DNA from: Amycolatopsis balhimycina FH 1894
GTDB lineage: Bacteria > Actinomycetota > Actinomycetes > Mycobacteriales > Pseudonocardiaceae
Length of the DNA: 64,000 bases
Assembly: GCF_000384295.1 (NCBI RefSeq)
Contig: NZ_KB913037.1
Location: forward strand, 9,499,508 to 9,563,507
Reading direction: 5' to 3'
A program made the position numbers and the translations under genes. Under the pieces are notes generated by a model. That model did no database searches. It had not been told where the DNA came from and worked only from the letters and a program-made list of their open reading frames with translations. This document shows positions 15,700 through 25,561 of the stretch, piece by piece. How positions within the stretch are numbered: position 1 is the first letter of the stretch; each line of letters begins with the position of its first letter.

Positions 15700-17948
15700 C
15701 CCGCGGATCGTCGCACCGGACGGCCGAACGTGTCCGTGCCGAGCTCGCGGACCTGGTCGCGGTGTACCCCGAGCTCGCCACCTTCCACCAGACGGTCGTC
15801 GCGCGGCTTCCCGAGCCGTGCCTGGACTTCCTGCCGCGTACGGCGCTGGTCGTCGTCCCCCCGGACGGGCTGATGCAGGGAGTGCACCGGCGCCTCCTCG
15901 ACGACCACGGCGAACACGTGGTGGCATTCCGGTTCCGCACCCTGGACCAGCGTCTCGCCGAGCGGCTCTACCTGGACGGACTGGTCACGCAAGCACCGGA
16001 GCGCCACATCCGGTCGTGGTGGATCAAGAGCAAGCTCTTCGACCTCGGGGAGGCACTTGTCCTCCTTATGCGACACCCGACGGACGCCGGCTTCCAGGCG
16101 ACCTTGACGGCGGCGAAGGGCGCCTCCGACCCGAGACTCGCGAAGACGGGCACCTACCGCGCGGAATACCGTACCCCGAACAAGACCTTCGGCCTCCTGC
16201 ACAGCTCCGACGACATGCTGAGCATGCTGTACGAGGTGAGCGTCCTCTTCGAACCCGAGGACCTCGCCCAGTTGCTGATCAGGCCGCACTGGGACTCCGC
16301 ACACCGGGCCCTCGTGACCGGTTACGAGAGCGGCGTGAGCGTACGCAGGATCGAGTCCTACCGCGTGCTCTACCGCCTGAAACGGAGGCTGCTGGCCGAA
16401 GCGGCGGCAGCAGGGGCGTTGCCGGTCCCGCTGCTCGAAGCGGTCGAGGAGAACTACCGGGCCGCCCTCGACGTAGTTGCCGACGATCCGGGGCACGTCC
16501 CGGAGACCACGGCGGTGGCCCGGCTTCTTTCGGAGGAGCGCCGGCTGCTCAGCGGGGTCCTTCCGTATCCCGGAGCCCTGGCGGACACGGGAAGCGGGGA
16601 GCTCCGGGCGGCGGTCGCCGGCGAGGAGCGCGCCGGGGTCCGGACCGCGCTGGCCTGTTTACGCACGCTGGCCGAGCCGGCTGCCCTCCGCACGGCGGGT
16701 TTCGAGAACCTGGAGTTCTCGCTGGAGGCCCTCGGCATCCCGTTGTCCGCGCTGGAACGCACCATGCTGGAGAGCCTTTTCTTCTTCTATGCGACCGATC
16801 CACCGCCCGCGCCGCCGGCGGCGTCCGGCGGTGAGGACAGGAGGAGCACACCCATGCCCGACCCCTACCAGCAGATGCTCGACGCAGCCGGGACACTCGA
16901 AGACTACCCACTCTCCCCGGCTGAAGTGGCGGAGCTGGGCAAGGCGGGTCTCGCCGCGGTCGCCGACCAGCTGGCCTTCATGATCGTCACGCCCGACGCC
17001 GTGCACCGGGGCCTGCACACGGATATCCTGACCAAGGTGCACATCGCCGGGTTCCGCATCCTCGCCCACCGAACCAGAGACCTGCGCGACAGCGACATCG
17101 AGGAACTCTACAAGGACGGCTTGCGCGCCAAGATCCTCGACCACCGGCGAACGCACTGGTACCTCACGCGCAAAGGGCTGGGCCTCGGCACCTCTCTCGG
17201 CCTGCTGCTCCACCATCCGGACGGCGACGCGTGCGAGCGGCTGCTGCGCCTGAAAGGCGCCTCGAAGCCGGCCGACGCGGCACCCGGCTCCGTCCGGGGC
17301 TCGCTTGGCAGCTACTCGAAGATCCTTGCGCTGATGCACAGTTCGGACACCCCCGCGGCCGTGCTGCGCGAGTGCCTTCTGTACTTCACCACCGGGCAGG
17401 TGCATGACACGCTTTCCCTCCTGGCCGGACACGCCGAGCCGCAGGGGACGCCCATTTCCTTCGTGGCCGAGGCGCTGTCCCCGACCACGCCGGAGGATGA
17501 CCCGTTCGCGGTCCTGTATGCATTGAAGATCCGTGTCTCCCACGTCCTCGCGGCACACCCGCTGACCGGTCCCGAACTCCAGCCACTGCTGGAACAGCAC
17601 CTGAGCGGGCTGCGCGCGATGCGCCCCGTGCTCAGTGCGAACGGGGCCTCGTGGTCGTCTCGGACAACCGCCGTTGGTCATGAACTCGAGCGGGAGCACA
17701 AGTTGCTCGCCGAGAGCGCGCTCGCTCAGGACATGCAGCCAGCCCTGAGCGCCGCGACCCCGGTCGAGTCGCTCGAACGGCTGGTCTGGCACCGGCTGGC
17801 CGTCGTCGCTGGGCAACTGGCCGACCAGCAGGGGTTCCCGCAGCTCGACATGGACCAGGTGAAGGCGGCGCTCCGGGCCGCGCACGTCCACCTCACCCCA
17901 TGGGAGGCCTTGCTGCTGGAGAACCTGTTCTTTTTCTGGGGGCAGTGA
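15696..17948 (+). CDS. Tandem NDP-kinase-like protein (two degenerate NDK domains, internal duplication)
   Basis: A 750-residue protein I do not know by name. It is an internal duplication: each half has an NDK-like domain (about 47-185 and 422-565) followed by a helical part that ends almost identically (ESLFFFYA and ENLFFFWG). NDK landmarks are the strand before KPDG (ALVVVPPDG; FMIVTPDA), GASxP...R (GASDPRLAKTGTYR; GASKPADAAPGSVR), and the phospho-His motif (GLLHSSDD, H169; ALMHSSDT, H548). The active-site His and one Arg stay, while the KPDG Lys and the Asn three before His are lost in both copies. GTG 15696 overlaps the transketolase stop. It closes the operon. Role unknown: a phosphotransferase, or a nucleotide-binding assembly factor. 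Confidence 0.72.
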   Translation: MTRGSSHRTAERVRAELADLVAVYPELATFHQTVVARLPEPCLDFLPRTALVVVPPDGLMQGVHRRLLDDHGEHVVAFRFRTLDQRLAERLYLDGLVTQAPERHIRSWWIKSKLFDLGEALVLLMRHPTDAGFQATLTAAKGASDPRLAKTGTYRAEYRTPNKTFGLLHSSDDMLSMLYEVSVLFEPEDLAQLLIRPHWDSAHRALVTGYESGVSVRRIESYRVLYRLKRRLLAEAAAAGALPVPLLEAVEENYRAALDVVADDPGHVPETTAVARLLSEERRLLSGVLPYPGALADTGSGELRAAVAGEERAGVRTALACLRTLAEPAALRTAGFENLEFSLEALGIPLSALERTMLESLFFFYATDPPPAPPAASGGEDRRSTPMPDPYQQMLDAAGTLEDYPLSPAEVAELGKAGLAAVADQLAFMIVTPDAVHRGLHTDILTKVHIAGFRILAHRTRDLRDSDIEELYKDGLRAKILDHRRTHWYLTRKGLGLGTSLGLLLHHPDGDACERLLRLKGASKPADAAPGSVRGSLGSYSKILALMHSSDTPAAVLRECLLYFTTGQVHDTLSLLAGHAEPQGTPISFVAEALSPTTPEDDPFAVLYALKIRVSHVLAAHPLTGPELQPLLEQHLSGLRAMRPVLSANGASWSSRTTAVGHELEREHKLLAESALAQDMQPALSAATPVESLERLVWHRLAVVAGQLADQQGFPQLDMDQVKAALRAAHVHLTPWEALLLENLFFFWGQ

Positions 17949-17955
17949 TCCCGCG

Positions 17956-17987
17956 CCGGGCGGCCTGCGGTGTCGCGGGCTGCCCGG
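17956..17987 (+). terminator. Candidate terminator of the biosynthetic operon
   Basis: CCGGGC and GCCCGG, with further partial pairing inside, form a GC-rich hairpin beginning 8 bases after the last stop of the operon. There is no T-run. Position is the main support. Confidence 0.4.
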
Positions 17988-18028
17988 TCGCTCGAGGGCG
18001 CGTTTGATGCACCGTTGTGCGTCGTGTG

Positions 18029-18391
18029 CTGCCGGTCCCGGTGTATCGGAGCCCGCTGTCGGAGCCCGGCGCGACGGGCGGGATCACGACGACGGTCGCG
18101 GACGAATCGCTCCTGCGCGTCGTGTCCGGCGGCGTGCGGACCGGGACGTGGCTCAACCCGGCGACCGCCCGCTTCCCGGCCGTGGTCCTCGGACAGGCCG
18201 CCGCCGAGCGCCTCGGGGTCGTCTCACCCGGGACGCAGGTCTGGCTGGGGGGCCGGTACTTCACCGTTGTCGGCATGCTCGAACCGGTCGCGCTCGCGCC
18301 GGACCTCGACCGGGCGGCGCTCATCGGTGCTCCCGTGGCGACGGAGCTGTTCGGCTTCGACGGGAGCCCGACGACGGTCTACGAGCGGTCT
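18029..18391 (+). pseudogene. ABC-transporter permease fragment (MacB/FtsX periplasmic domain)
   Basis: About 120 codons match the extracytoplasmic domain of FtsX/MacB-type permeases: GITTTVADESLLRVVSGG, ARFPAVVLGQAAAERLG, WLGGRYFTVVGMLEPV and ALIGAPVATELFGFDG. Both the N-terminal and C-terminal membrane segments are missing. It reads in frame straight into a peptidase fragment, so this is a deletion fusion and not a working transporter. It marks the right edge of the biosynthetic cluster. Confidence 0.7.
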
Positions 18392-18406
18392 GCCGATGCG
18401 GCGGTG

Positions 18407-19514
18407 GACCTGCGCATCGAGATCAGCCGGACCAAGGCGAGCGACCCCGCGCTGCGCCAGGGGGTCGTGCTGCTCAACCCAGGTGGTCCGGGCGGAGGCG
18501 GGCTCGCCATGCCGCTCGAGACTCGCGGATCCGAGCTGGCGAGGCACTTCGACGTGATCGGCTTCGACCCCCGCGGGGTCGGCCGATCCAGCGCGCTCAA
18601 GTGCGAACGGATCCCGGACACCAGACCGGCCACGTCCCGGCCGGCCGATGCGGGCTTCACCGCCTTCGCCGAGTACGCCCGAGCCCACGAAGCCGCCTGC
18701 CGGCCGGCGGGCGGCGGCATCCGGCCGTTCATCAACACGGCCAACACGGCGCGGGACATGGACGTCATCCGTGCCGCGCTGGGCGAATCGCGGATCAACT
18801 ACCTGGGGTACTCCTACGGCACCTACCTGGGCGCGGTGTACGGCAGCCTGTTCCCCCGGCGGCTGAACCGCAGTGTGCTCGACTCCTCGGTGCATCCCTC
18901 CTGGCTCTGGCGGGAGCAGGCCGAACAGCAGTCGGTGGCGAACCGGTTCAACGTCGAGCAGTGGGCGACCTGGGTAGGCCGGCGGGATCGCACCTACCAC
19001 CTCGGCAAGTCCCCGGTGGAAGTCCGGCCACCACCGAGGCGCTGGCGGCTCAGCTCGCCACCCGATCGGTTCCGTTCACCCGCGGGCGGCCGGAAAACTG
19101 GCCCGGCTACTGGCCGCACCGAGCAACTGCACGTTCCGTTCCTTCACCCCGCCGGAGAAACTCGTCCCGCTGAAGCGCGAGGGTTATCCGGTCGGCGTGG
19201 TGATCCAGGCCGACGGCGACCCCGCGACCCAGTACGACGGCGGCCCCGCGATGGCCGCGGCGCTTGGCGACCAGCTGATTTCCGTGCGCGACAGCGGCAA
19301 GCACGGGCACGACGGCACCAACCCCTGCGTCACCGCCAAAATCGACGACTACCTGATCAACGGCGTGCTGCCACCGTCGAGGTCGGAATGCGGGGATGAA
19401 CCGCGCCCATCGGTTCCGGCTGACGCACAGGCTGCCGGCACCACCGTTGCTGCCGGGGCATCCGTCACGAAGGAAGCACGCGTGCGGGCCGCCGCACACT
19501 CCTTCTGGCCGTAG
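18407..19514 (+). pseudogene. Tripeptidyl-aminopeptidase-like alpha/beta hydrolase (frameshifted, internally deleted)
   Basis: Remnant of a secreted TAP/SlpD-type serine peptidase. The start of the catalytic domain is present (ASDPALRQGVVLLNPGGPGG oxyanion loop, GFDPRGVGRSS, nucleophile elbow LGYSYGTYLGAVYG, then RTYHLGKSPVEV). The frame breaks near 19020 and again further on, and the C-terminal TAP domain (GVVIQADGDPATQYDGGP, then DSGKHGH and YLINGVLP) appears in another frame to 19514. A large middle part is missing and the signal peptide was lost by the fusion with the permease fragment. It is not functional. Confidence 0.75.
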
Positions 19515-19645
19515 CCGAGCGGTTCACAGCCGGAGCAACCTGCGGGGAAGATCGGAAATGCTGTTCCTGACAGTCCGTGAGGTGGACACTTCAATCGGTC
19601 ATACCCCTTCAGTTAATTGAGTTATCTGATTAAGCTGCTCGCCCT

Positions 19646-22063
19646 ATGACGAGGCGCAACGGTGTGGTCGCCCGCGGCAGGCGACGAAGAGCGGCGACGC
19701 GACTGGCGTCGCCCGGGAGAACGAGCATTCGCACGAGGGTGCTGACGATCGTGCTCATCCCGAGTGTCGTGCTGCTGGTCGTCGGGGTCGGCTTCGCCTC
19801 CTACCTGGTGTGGACCGGTGTCGAGGCGCGGGACTGGGCGGCGACCCAGTTGCTGACGATCGATCCGGGCACCGGCTTCGTCCGCACGCTGGAAAACGAG
19901 CGCCGGGACAGCCAGCTCGCTCTCGCCGGGGATCCGGCCGCCGTCGCGCGCGTCGAGACCACCCGCAAGAAGACCGACGGCGCGCTCGCCGCGGTCGGTC
20001 CGATCGGGCCGGCTCTGGAGAAGCTCAACCCGGATGCGGTCGGGGCCGCGAACGCCGCCTTCGGCGCTTCGCTCGCCCAGCTGCCCGGCATCCGGCAGCA
20101 GGTGGATCTGCACACCGCCACGGTGGCGGGAGTGGACGACTTCTACTCACGGTTCACCGGGGTCGTCGTGACGGGCCTGGACGGCACGGTGGCGACCGCC
20201 CCGGACGCGCGAGCCGCCGAGGGCGACACGGCCGCGTCGGACGTCTTCCAAGTCGCCGACGCGATGGCCCGGGGCAACGCGCTCGCCGCCGGGGTGCTGT
20301 ACCGGGGAAAGCTGAGTGGTGACCAGCTCCTGCAGTACGCGCAGCTGGTCGGTTCCTACCACGTGCAGCTGACCGCGCTGCACAACCACGTCGCGCCTGC
20401 CGTGCGAGTACGGATCGACGCGCTTGTGCAGAGCCCGGCCTGGCAGACGCTCACCGCGGTGGAGAGCGCCCTCATCACCGCCGGATCGCTGCCGGTGGGG
20501 CAGCAGGACTGGCAGGCGGCGGCCGACCAGGTGGCGTCTTCCTTGCTCGACCTGTGGGGCGCGCAGTACCACGAGGCGCAGGCGACCGCCGCTTCTACGG
20601 CCGCGAGTGCCCTGACCCGCTCCCTCGTCGGCGGGTTCATCCTGCTGGTCGTCATCGTCGCCGCGTTCGTGGCCGCGGTTCGGCTCGCGAACGCGCTGGT
20701 GCGCCGCCTGCGCGACCTGCGGGCGAAAACGCTGGAGCTGGCCGACCACCGGCTGCCCGACATCGTCGGCAGGTTGCACGCCGGCCAGGCCGTCGACATC
20801 GACGCCGAGATCGACGCGCTCGACCAGGGCAAGGACGAACTCGGCGAAGTGGCGGGTGCGTTCATCAAGGCGCAGCGCGTCGCTTTCGAGGCGGCGGCTT
20901 CGGAGGCGAAGACGAGGGACGGGGTCAACGCCGTGTTCCTCGACATCGCCCACCGCAGCCAGCTCGTCGTGCGTCGCCAGCTGCAGGTGCTGGACCAGGC
21001 CGAGGCGGGACAGCAGGATCCGGAACAGCTGGAACTGCTGTTCGAGCTCGACCACCTCGCGACCCGTGCGCGGCGCAACGCGGAGAACCTGGTGATCCTC
21101 GGCGGCGGTCAGCCGGGCCGGCGCTGGCGCAGCCCTGTGCCGCTTCGGGAGATCGTGCGGAGTGCGGTGTCCGAGACCGAGGACTTCGCGCGGGTGGACA
21201 CGCACCGGTTGCCCCGGCAGTCGGTCGTCGCGGCCGCGGTCGCGGACCTCACGCACCTGATCGCCGAGCTGGTGGACAACGCCACGACGTTCTCGCCACC
21301 GGATTCGCACGTGACAGTGCTGGGCAACGTCGTCGGCAAGGGTGTCGTCATCGAGATCCAGGACCAGGGCCTGGGGATTCCCGCCGAAGACAGGGCGTTG
21401 TACAACGAGAACCTCCGCAACCCGCCCGACTTCGAGTTCATGGCGCTGACCCGGCGGCGGACCCTGGGCCTGTTCGTCGTCGGGCAGCTCTCCCAGCGGC
21501 AAGGGATCAGCGTGACACTGACCGAGTCCGCCTACGGCGGGGTGACCGCGATCGTGCTGATCCCCAGCACTCTGGTCGCGGGCGAGGAGGAGCCGGAAAG
21601 TGCCGCGGCGGCTGTTCCCGCGAGTCGCAGGCCGAGTGAACGCCCGAGGCGGCGCGAAGCCCGGCCCGGCGGTCACGATGCGGCCGTCGAGCCGGTACCG
21701 CAAGCCTCCGGTGGCGCGCCGCAGCAGCCCGACTGGCCGAGGGAAGAGCCCGCACGCCGTCTTCCGGTGGCTCCACGCGAGTCACCGGGCATCCGGGCGA
21801 ACGGCAAGCCTCCGGGCGCGGACCCGGTGCCGAGGCCGGAGCGAAGCCCGGGCAAGCGTCCGCTGCCGCGCCGTGAACGACAGGCGAACCTGGCGCCGCA
21901 GCTGGCCGCGGAACTGGCGAACGAGGCGGCAGCCGGGACCAGCGGCGAACAGCCCGCTCCGCGGCGCGGAGCGCGGAGTCCGGAACAAGCCCAGGCGTTG
22001 ATGTCCGCGATGCGACGCGGCACCCGGCAAGGCCGTGACGCAGGCTCCGGCACGAGCCGATGA
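19646..22063 (+). CDS. cvnA: Conservon protein CvnA: membrane histidine-kinase-like sensor
   Basis: Sensor of a conservon, the actinobacterial four-gene GTPase module. The 805-residue protein has a basic cytoplasmic N-terminus, a first membrane helix (about 33-58), an extracytoplasmic nitrate/nitrite-sensor-like helical domain, a second helix near 327-352, a HAMP-like linker, and an HATPase_c domain (LIAELVDNATTFSPP, IQDQGLGIP, LGLFVVGQL). The last 170 residues are Pro/Arg-rich and disordered. No canonical phospho-accepting H-box of a two-component kinase is evident, as in other CvnA. ATG 19646 lies in an AT-rich leader with a CAGTTAAT/ATTAAGCTG dyad (19610-19637) that may hold the promoter. 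cvnB follows 31 bases on. Confidence 0.9.
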   Translation: MTRRNGVVARGRRRRAATRLASPGRTSIRTRVLTIVLIPSVVLLVVGVGFASYLVWTGVEARDWAATQLLTIDPGTGFVRTLENERRDSQLALAGDPAAVARVETTRKKTDGALAAVGPIGPALEKLNPDAVGAANAAFGASLAQLPGIRQQVDLHTATVAGVDDFYSRFTGVVVTGLDGTVATAPDARAAEGDTAASDVFQVADAMARGNALAAGVLYRGKLSGDQLLQYAQLVGSYHVQLTALHNHVAPAVRVRIDALVQSPAWQTLTAVESALITAGSLPVGQQDWQAAADQVASSLLDLWGAQYHEAQATAASTAASALTRSLVGGFILLVVIVAAFVAAVRLANALVRRLRDLRAKTLELADHRLPDIVGRLHAGQAVDIDAEIDALDQGKDELGEVAGAFIKAQRVAFEAAASEAKTRDGVNAVFLDIAHRSQLVVRRQLQVLDQAEAGQQDPEQLELLFELDHLATRARRNAENLVILGGGQPGRRWRSPVPLREIVRSAVSETEDFARVDTHRLPRQSVVAAAVADLTHLIAELVDNATTFSPPDSHVTVLGNVVGKGVVIEIQDQGLGIPAEDRALYNENLRNPPDFEFMALTRRRTLGLFVVGQLSQRQGISVTLTESAYGGVTAIVLIPSTLVAGEEEPESAAAAVPASRRPSERPRRREARPGGHDAAVEPVPQASGGAPQQPDWPREEPARRLPVAPRESPGIRANGKPPGADPVPRPERSPGKRPLPRRERQANLAPQLAAELANEAAAGTSGEQPAPRRGARSPEQAQALMSAMRRGTRQGRDAGSGTSR

Positions 22064-22094
22064 CCGGAGACAGAGTGAAAGGTGAAGATATTTC

Positions 22095-22523
22095 ATGGCC
22101 GAATCCAGCGCCGCCCGCCTCGACTGGCTGCTCGACGACTTCGTCCGGCGGCTGGCCGATGCGCAGCGGGCGGTCGTGCTCACGAGCGACGGTCTGCTGC
22201 TGGGCCGCTCCAGCGCGTTGACGAAGGAGGACGGTGAACACCTCGCCGCGATGGCGTCGGCCTTCCAGAGCCTCGCGCGCGGAGTCGGCCGGAAGTTCAC
22301 GATGGGCCAGGTGCAGCAGACCGTCGTCGAGCTCGACGAGGGTTTCCTCGTGATCACCGAAGCCGGTGACGGCGCGGGGCTCGCGCTGCTGGCTTCGCTG
22401 GACGCGGACATGGGCGTGGTGGCCTACGAGATGAACGTGATCGTCCAGCAGGTCGGGCGCTACCTGAGCGCGGCGCCTCGCGATGTCGCGGCAGAACTGC
22501 GGATGCTTTCCCAGTCGCGATGA
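22095..22523 (+). CDS. cvnB: Conservon protein CvnB: Roadblock/LC7
   Basis: Roadblock/LC7-family protein of 142 residues that in conservons binds the GTPase CvnD and probably acts as its GAP-like or scaffold partner at the membrane. Recognisable are LDWLLDDFVRRLADAQRAVV, the central LTSDGLLLGRSS and FLVITEAGDGAGLALLA, typical of the fold. ATG 22095 is preceded by AAAGGTGAAG. Its stop overlaps the start of cvnC (22520-22523). Confidence 0.9.
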   Translation: MAESSAARLDWLLDDFVRRLADAQRAVVLTSDGLLLGRSSALTKEDGEHLAAMASAFQSLARGVGRKFTMGQVQQTVVELDEGFLVITEAGDGAGLALLASLDADMGVVAYEMNVIVQQVGRYLSAAPRDVAAELRMLSQSR

Positions 22524-22891
22524 TCGATGGCGGCACGTCCTGGTACGAGGATGACTACGGGCCGTCGGTGCGGCCGTTCGCCGTGACCAGGGGACGTGTC
22601 CGCGTCAACCGGGGCGACTTGGACATGCTGACGCTCGTCCGGACGGTGCACCCTGACGCGCATCGGAACCGGTTGCAGTGGGAGCACAACGAGATCCTGC
22701 TGATGTGCGTGGTGCGGCCGCTCTCGCTGGTCGAGATCTCGGCCAGGCTCGACCTCCTGCTCGCCGCCGTGAAGGTGCTCGTCGGCGATCTCCTCGACGT
22801 CGGTGCCCTGGTCCTGCAGTCCCCGGCGCGACCGGTTCCCCCGAACCCGGAACTACTCCAGGCGGTGCTTGATGGTGTCCGTAGGCTTTGA
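22520..22891 (+). CDS. cvnC: Conservon protein CvnC: DUF742
   Basis: DUF742 protein of 123 residues, a winged-helix-like partner in conservons. The family pattern VRPFAVTRGRVR...L...LV and WEHNEILLMCVVRPLSLVEISARLDLL...VLVGDLLDVGALVL is clear. The start overlaps cvnB by four bases and the end overlaps cvnD by 20, so the four genes are translationally coupled. Confidence 0.9.
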   Translation: MIDGGTSWYEDDYGPSVRPFAVTRGRVRVNRGDLDMLTLVRTVHPDAHRNRLQWEHNEILLMCVVRPLSLVEISARLDLLLAAVKVLVGDLLDVGALVLQSPARPVPPNPELLQAVLDGVRRL

Positions 22892-23468
22892 CAGCGGCGT
22901 CCGGCCGGGCGCCGGGCAAGTGCACGCCGCGAAGATCCTCGTATCGGGGGGTTTCGGCGTCGGCAAAACGACGATGGTCGGCGCGGTCAGCGAAATCGAA
23001 CCGCTGCGTACCGAGGAACAGCTCACCGAGCTCAGCGCCGGTGTCGACGACCTGAGCGGCGTGGAAGGCAAGACGACCACCACGGTCGCGCTCGACTTCG
23101 GCCGGATCACGATCAACCCGGCGCTCGTGCTCTACCTGTTCGGCACACCGGGCCAGGACAGGTTCTGGTTCATGTGGAAGGAGCTCTCCGCCGGCGCGCT
23201 GGGAGCGGTGGTGCTGGCCGACACCCGGCGGTTGGATGGCTGCTTTCCGGCGATCGACTTCTTCGAACGCAGTGGAATCCCCTTCGTGGTGGGGGTCAAC
23301 TGCTTCGACGGCGGCGAAAGCTACGACGAGTGGGAAGTGCGTGACGCGCTCGGCCTCGACGACGGCGTGCCCGTCCGGCTGTGCGACGTCCGGCAGCGGG
23401 AATCCAGCAAAGAAGTGCTGGTGACGCTGCTCGAACACCTTGTCGAGCTGGCGGTTCCGGCGCGCTGA
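22872..23468 (+). CDS. cvnD: Conservon protein CvnD: small GTPase
   Basis: Ras-like/MglA-type GTPase of 198 residues. G1 is GGFGVGKTT (about residues 26-34), G3 is LFGTPGQDRF, and the G4 position reads VNCFDGG in place of NKxD, as is usual for CvnD. A Thr-rich stretch GKTTTTVALDFG covers the switch region. It is the output of the CvnA-D module, cycling between GDP and GTP forms to control development or secondary metabolism in studied actinomycetes. No cvnE (P450) follows; the next DNA is an IS remnant. Confidence 0.9.
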   Translation: MVSVGFDSGVRPGAGQVHAAKILVSGGFGVGKTTMVGAVSEIEPLRTEEQLTELSAGVDDLSGVEGKTTTTVALDFGRITINPALVLYLFGTPGQDRFWFMWKELSAGALGAVVLADTRRLDGCFPAIDFFERSGIPFVVGVNCFDGGESYDEWEVRDALGLDDGVPVRLCDVRQRESSKEVLVTLLEHLVELAVPAR

Positions 23469-23493
23469 GTGGCACGCGAGGTGTCGCGGGTAA

Positions 23494-24116
<623 letters not shown>

Positions 24117-24162
24117 CAGCCACAACCACCCCCGAAGAACTTCCGAAACCGACCACCAAGCG

Positions 24163-24266
24163 CGGCCCACCAGCTGCGCGACGAGCTGCTCGTCCAGGCC
24201 GTCCAGCCCGCTCTCGGGCTTCGAGTCCTCAGCGTTCTCCACGCCTGACATCAGGTGCACTTCCAT
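24163..24266 (-). pseudogene. IS256-type transposase N-terminal remnant
   Basis: On the minus strand a short frame reads LMSGVENAEDSK then GLDGLDEQLVAQLVGRA, the conserved beginning of a group of actinobacterial IS256 (mutator) transposases, and then loses similarity. Nothing else of the element is visible. The rest of 24117-24405 shows no gene. Confidence 0.5.
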
Positions 24267-24405
24267 GATCGGAGTTACCCCGAACGTTTTACCGTCCCCC
24301 CACGGATCGGATCGGACGTTCTGATCCGGTACGGGTGAGGACGGGCACCGTGTGGACGGGCGATCGTGTTGGCGTGTTGTCCGAAGGATCGGGAATGGTG
24401 GGTCG

Positions 24406-25464
<1,059 letters not shown>

Positions 25465-25465
25465 T

Positions 25466-25540
25466 GTCGACGAACTGCGCGTCGCCATTCGTGGATACGA
25501 CCCGGGCGGCACCGTCCCGATCACGTACGTCCGCGACGGA
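25466..25540 (+). pseudogene. Second, partial PDZ-end copy
   Basis: These 25 codons read VDELRVAIRGYDPGG then TVPITYVRDG, closely matching codons at 25351-25425 of the protease (VDQMLVAVRGYDPGD...YVRNG). The two are diverged, so this is the tail of a paralogous protease left by deletion and not a recent slippage duplication. Confidence 0.6.
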
Positions 25541-25561
25541 TGGCGTCGCGGGTATCGGGTC

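Noticed and set aside
16659..17891. 410-codon minus-strand frame opposite the tandem NDK-like gene
   Set aside because: No domain, no ribosome site; mirror of third-position GC bias.
1..18000. Glycopeptide antibiotic cluster
   Set aside because: Only the VanA-type ligase and StrR-type regulator fit; there are no NRPS modules, P450 cross-linking enzymes or Hpg/Dpg genes in the window.
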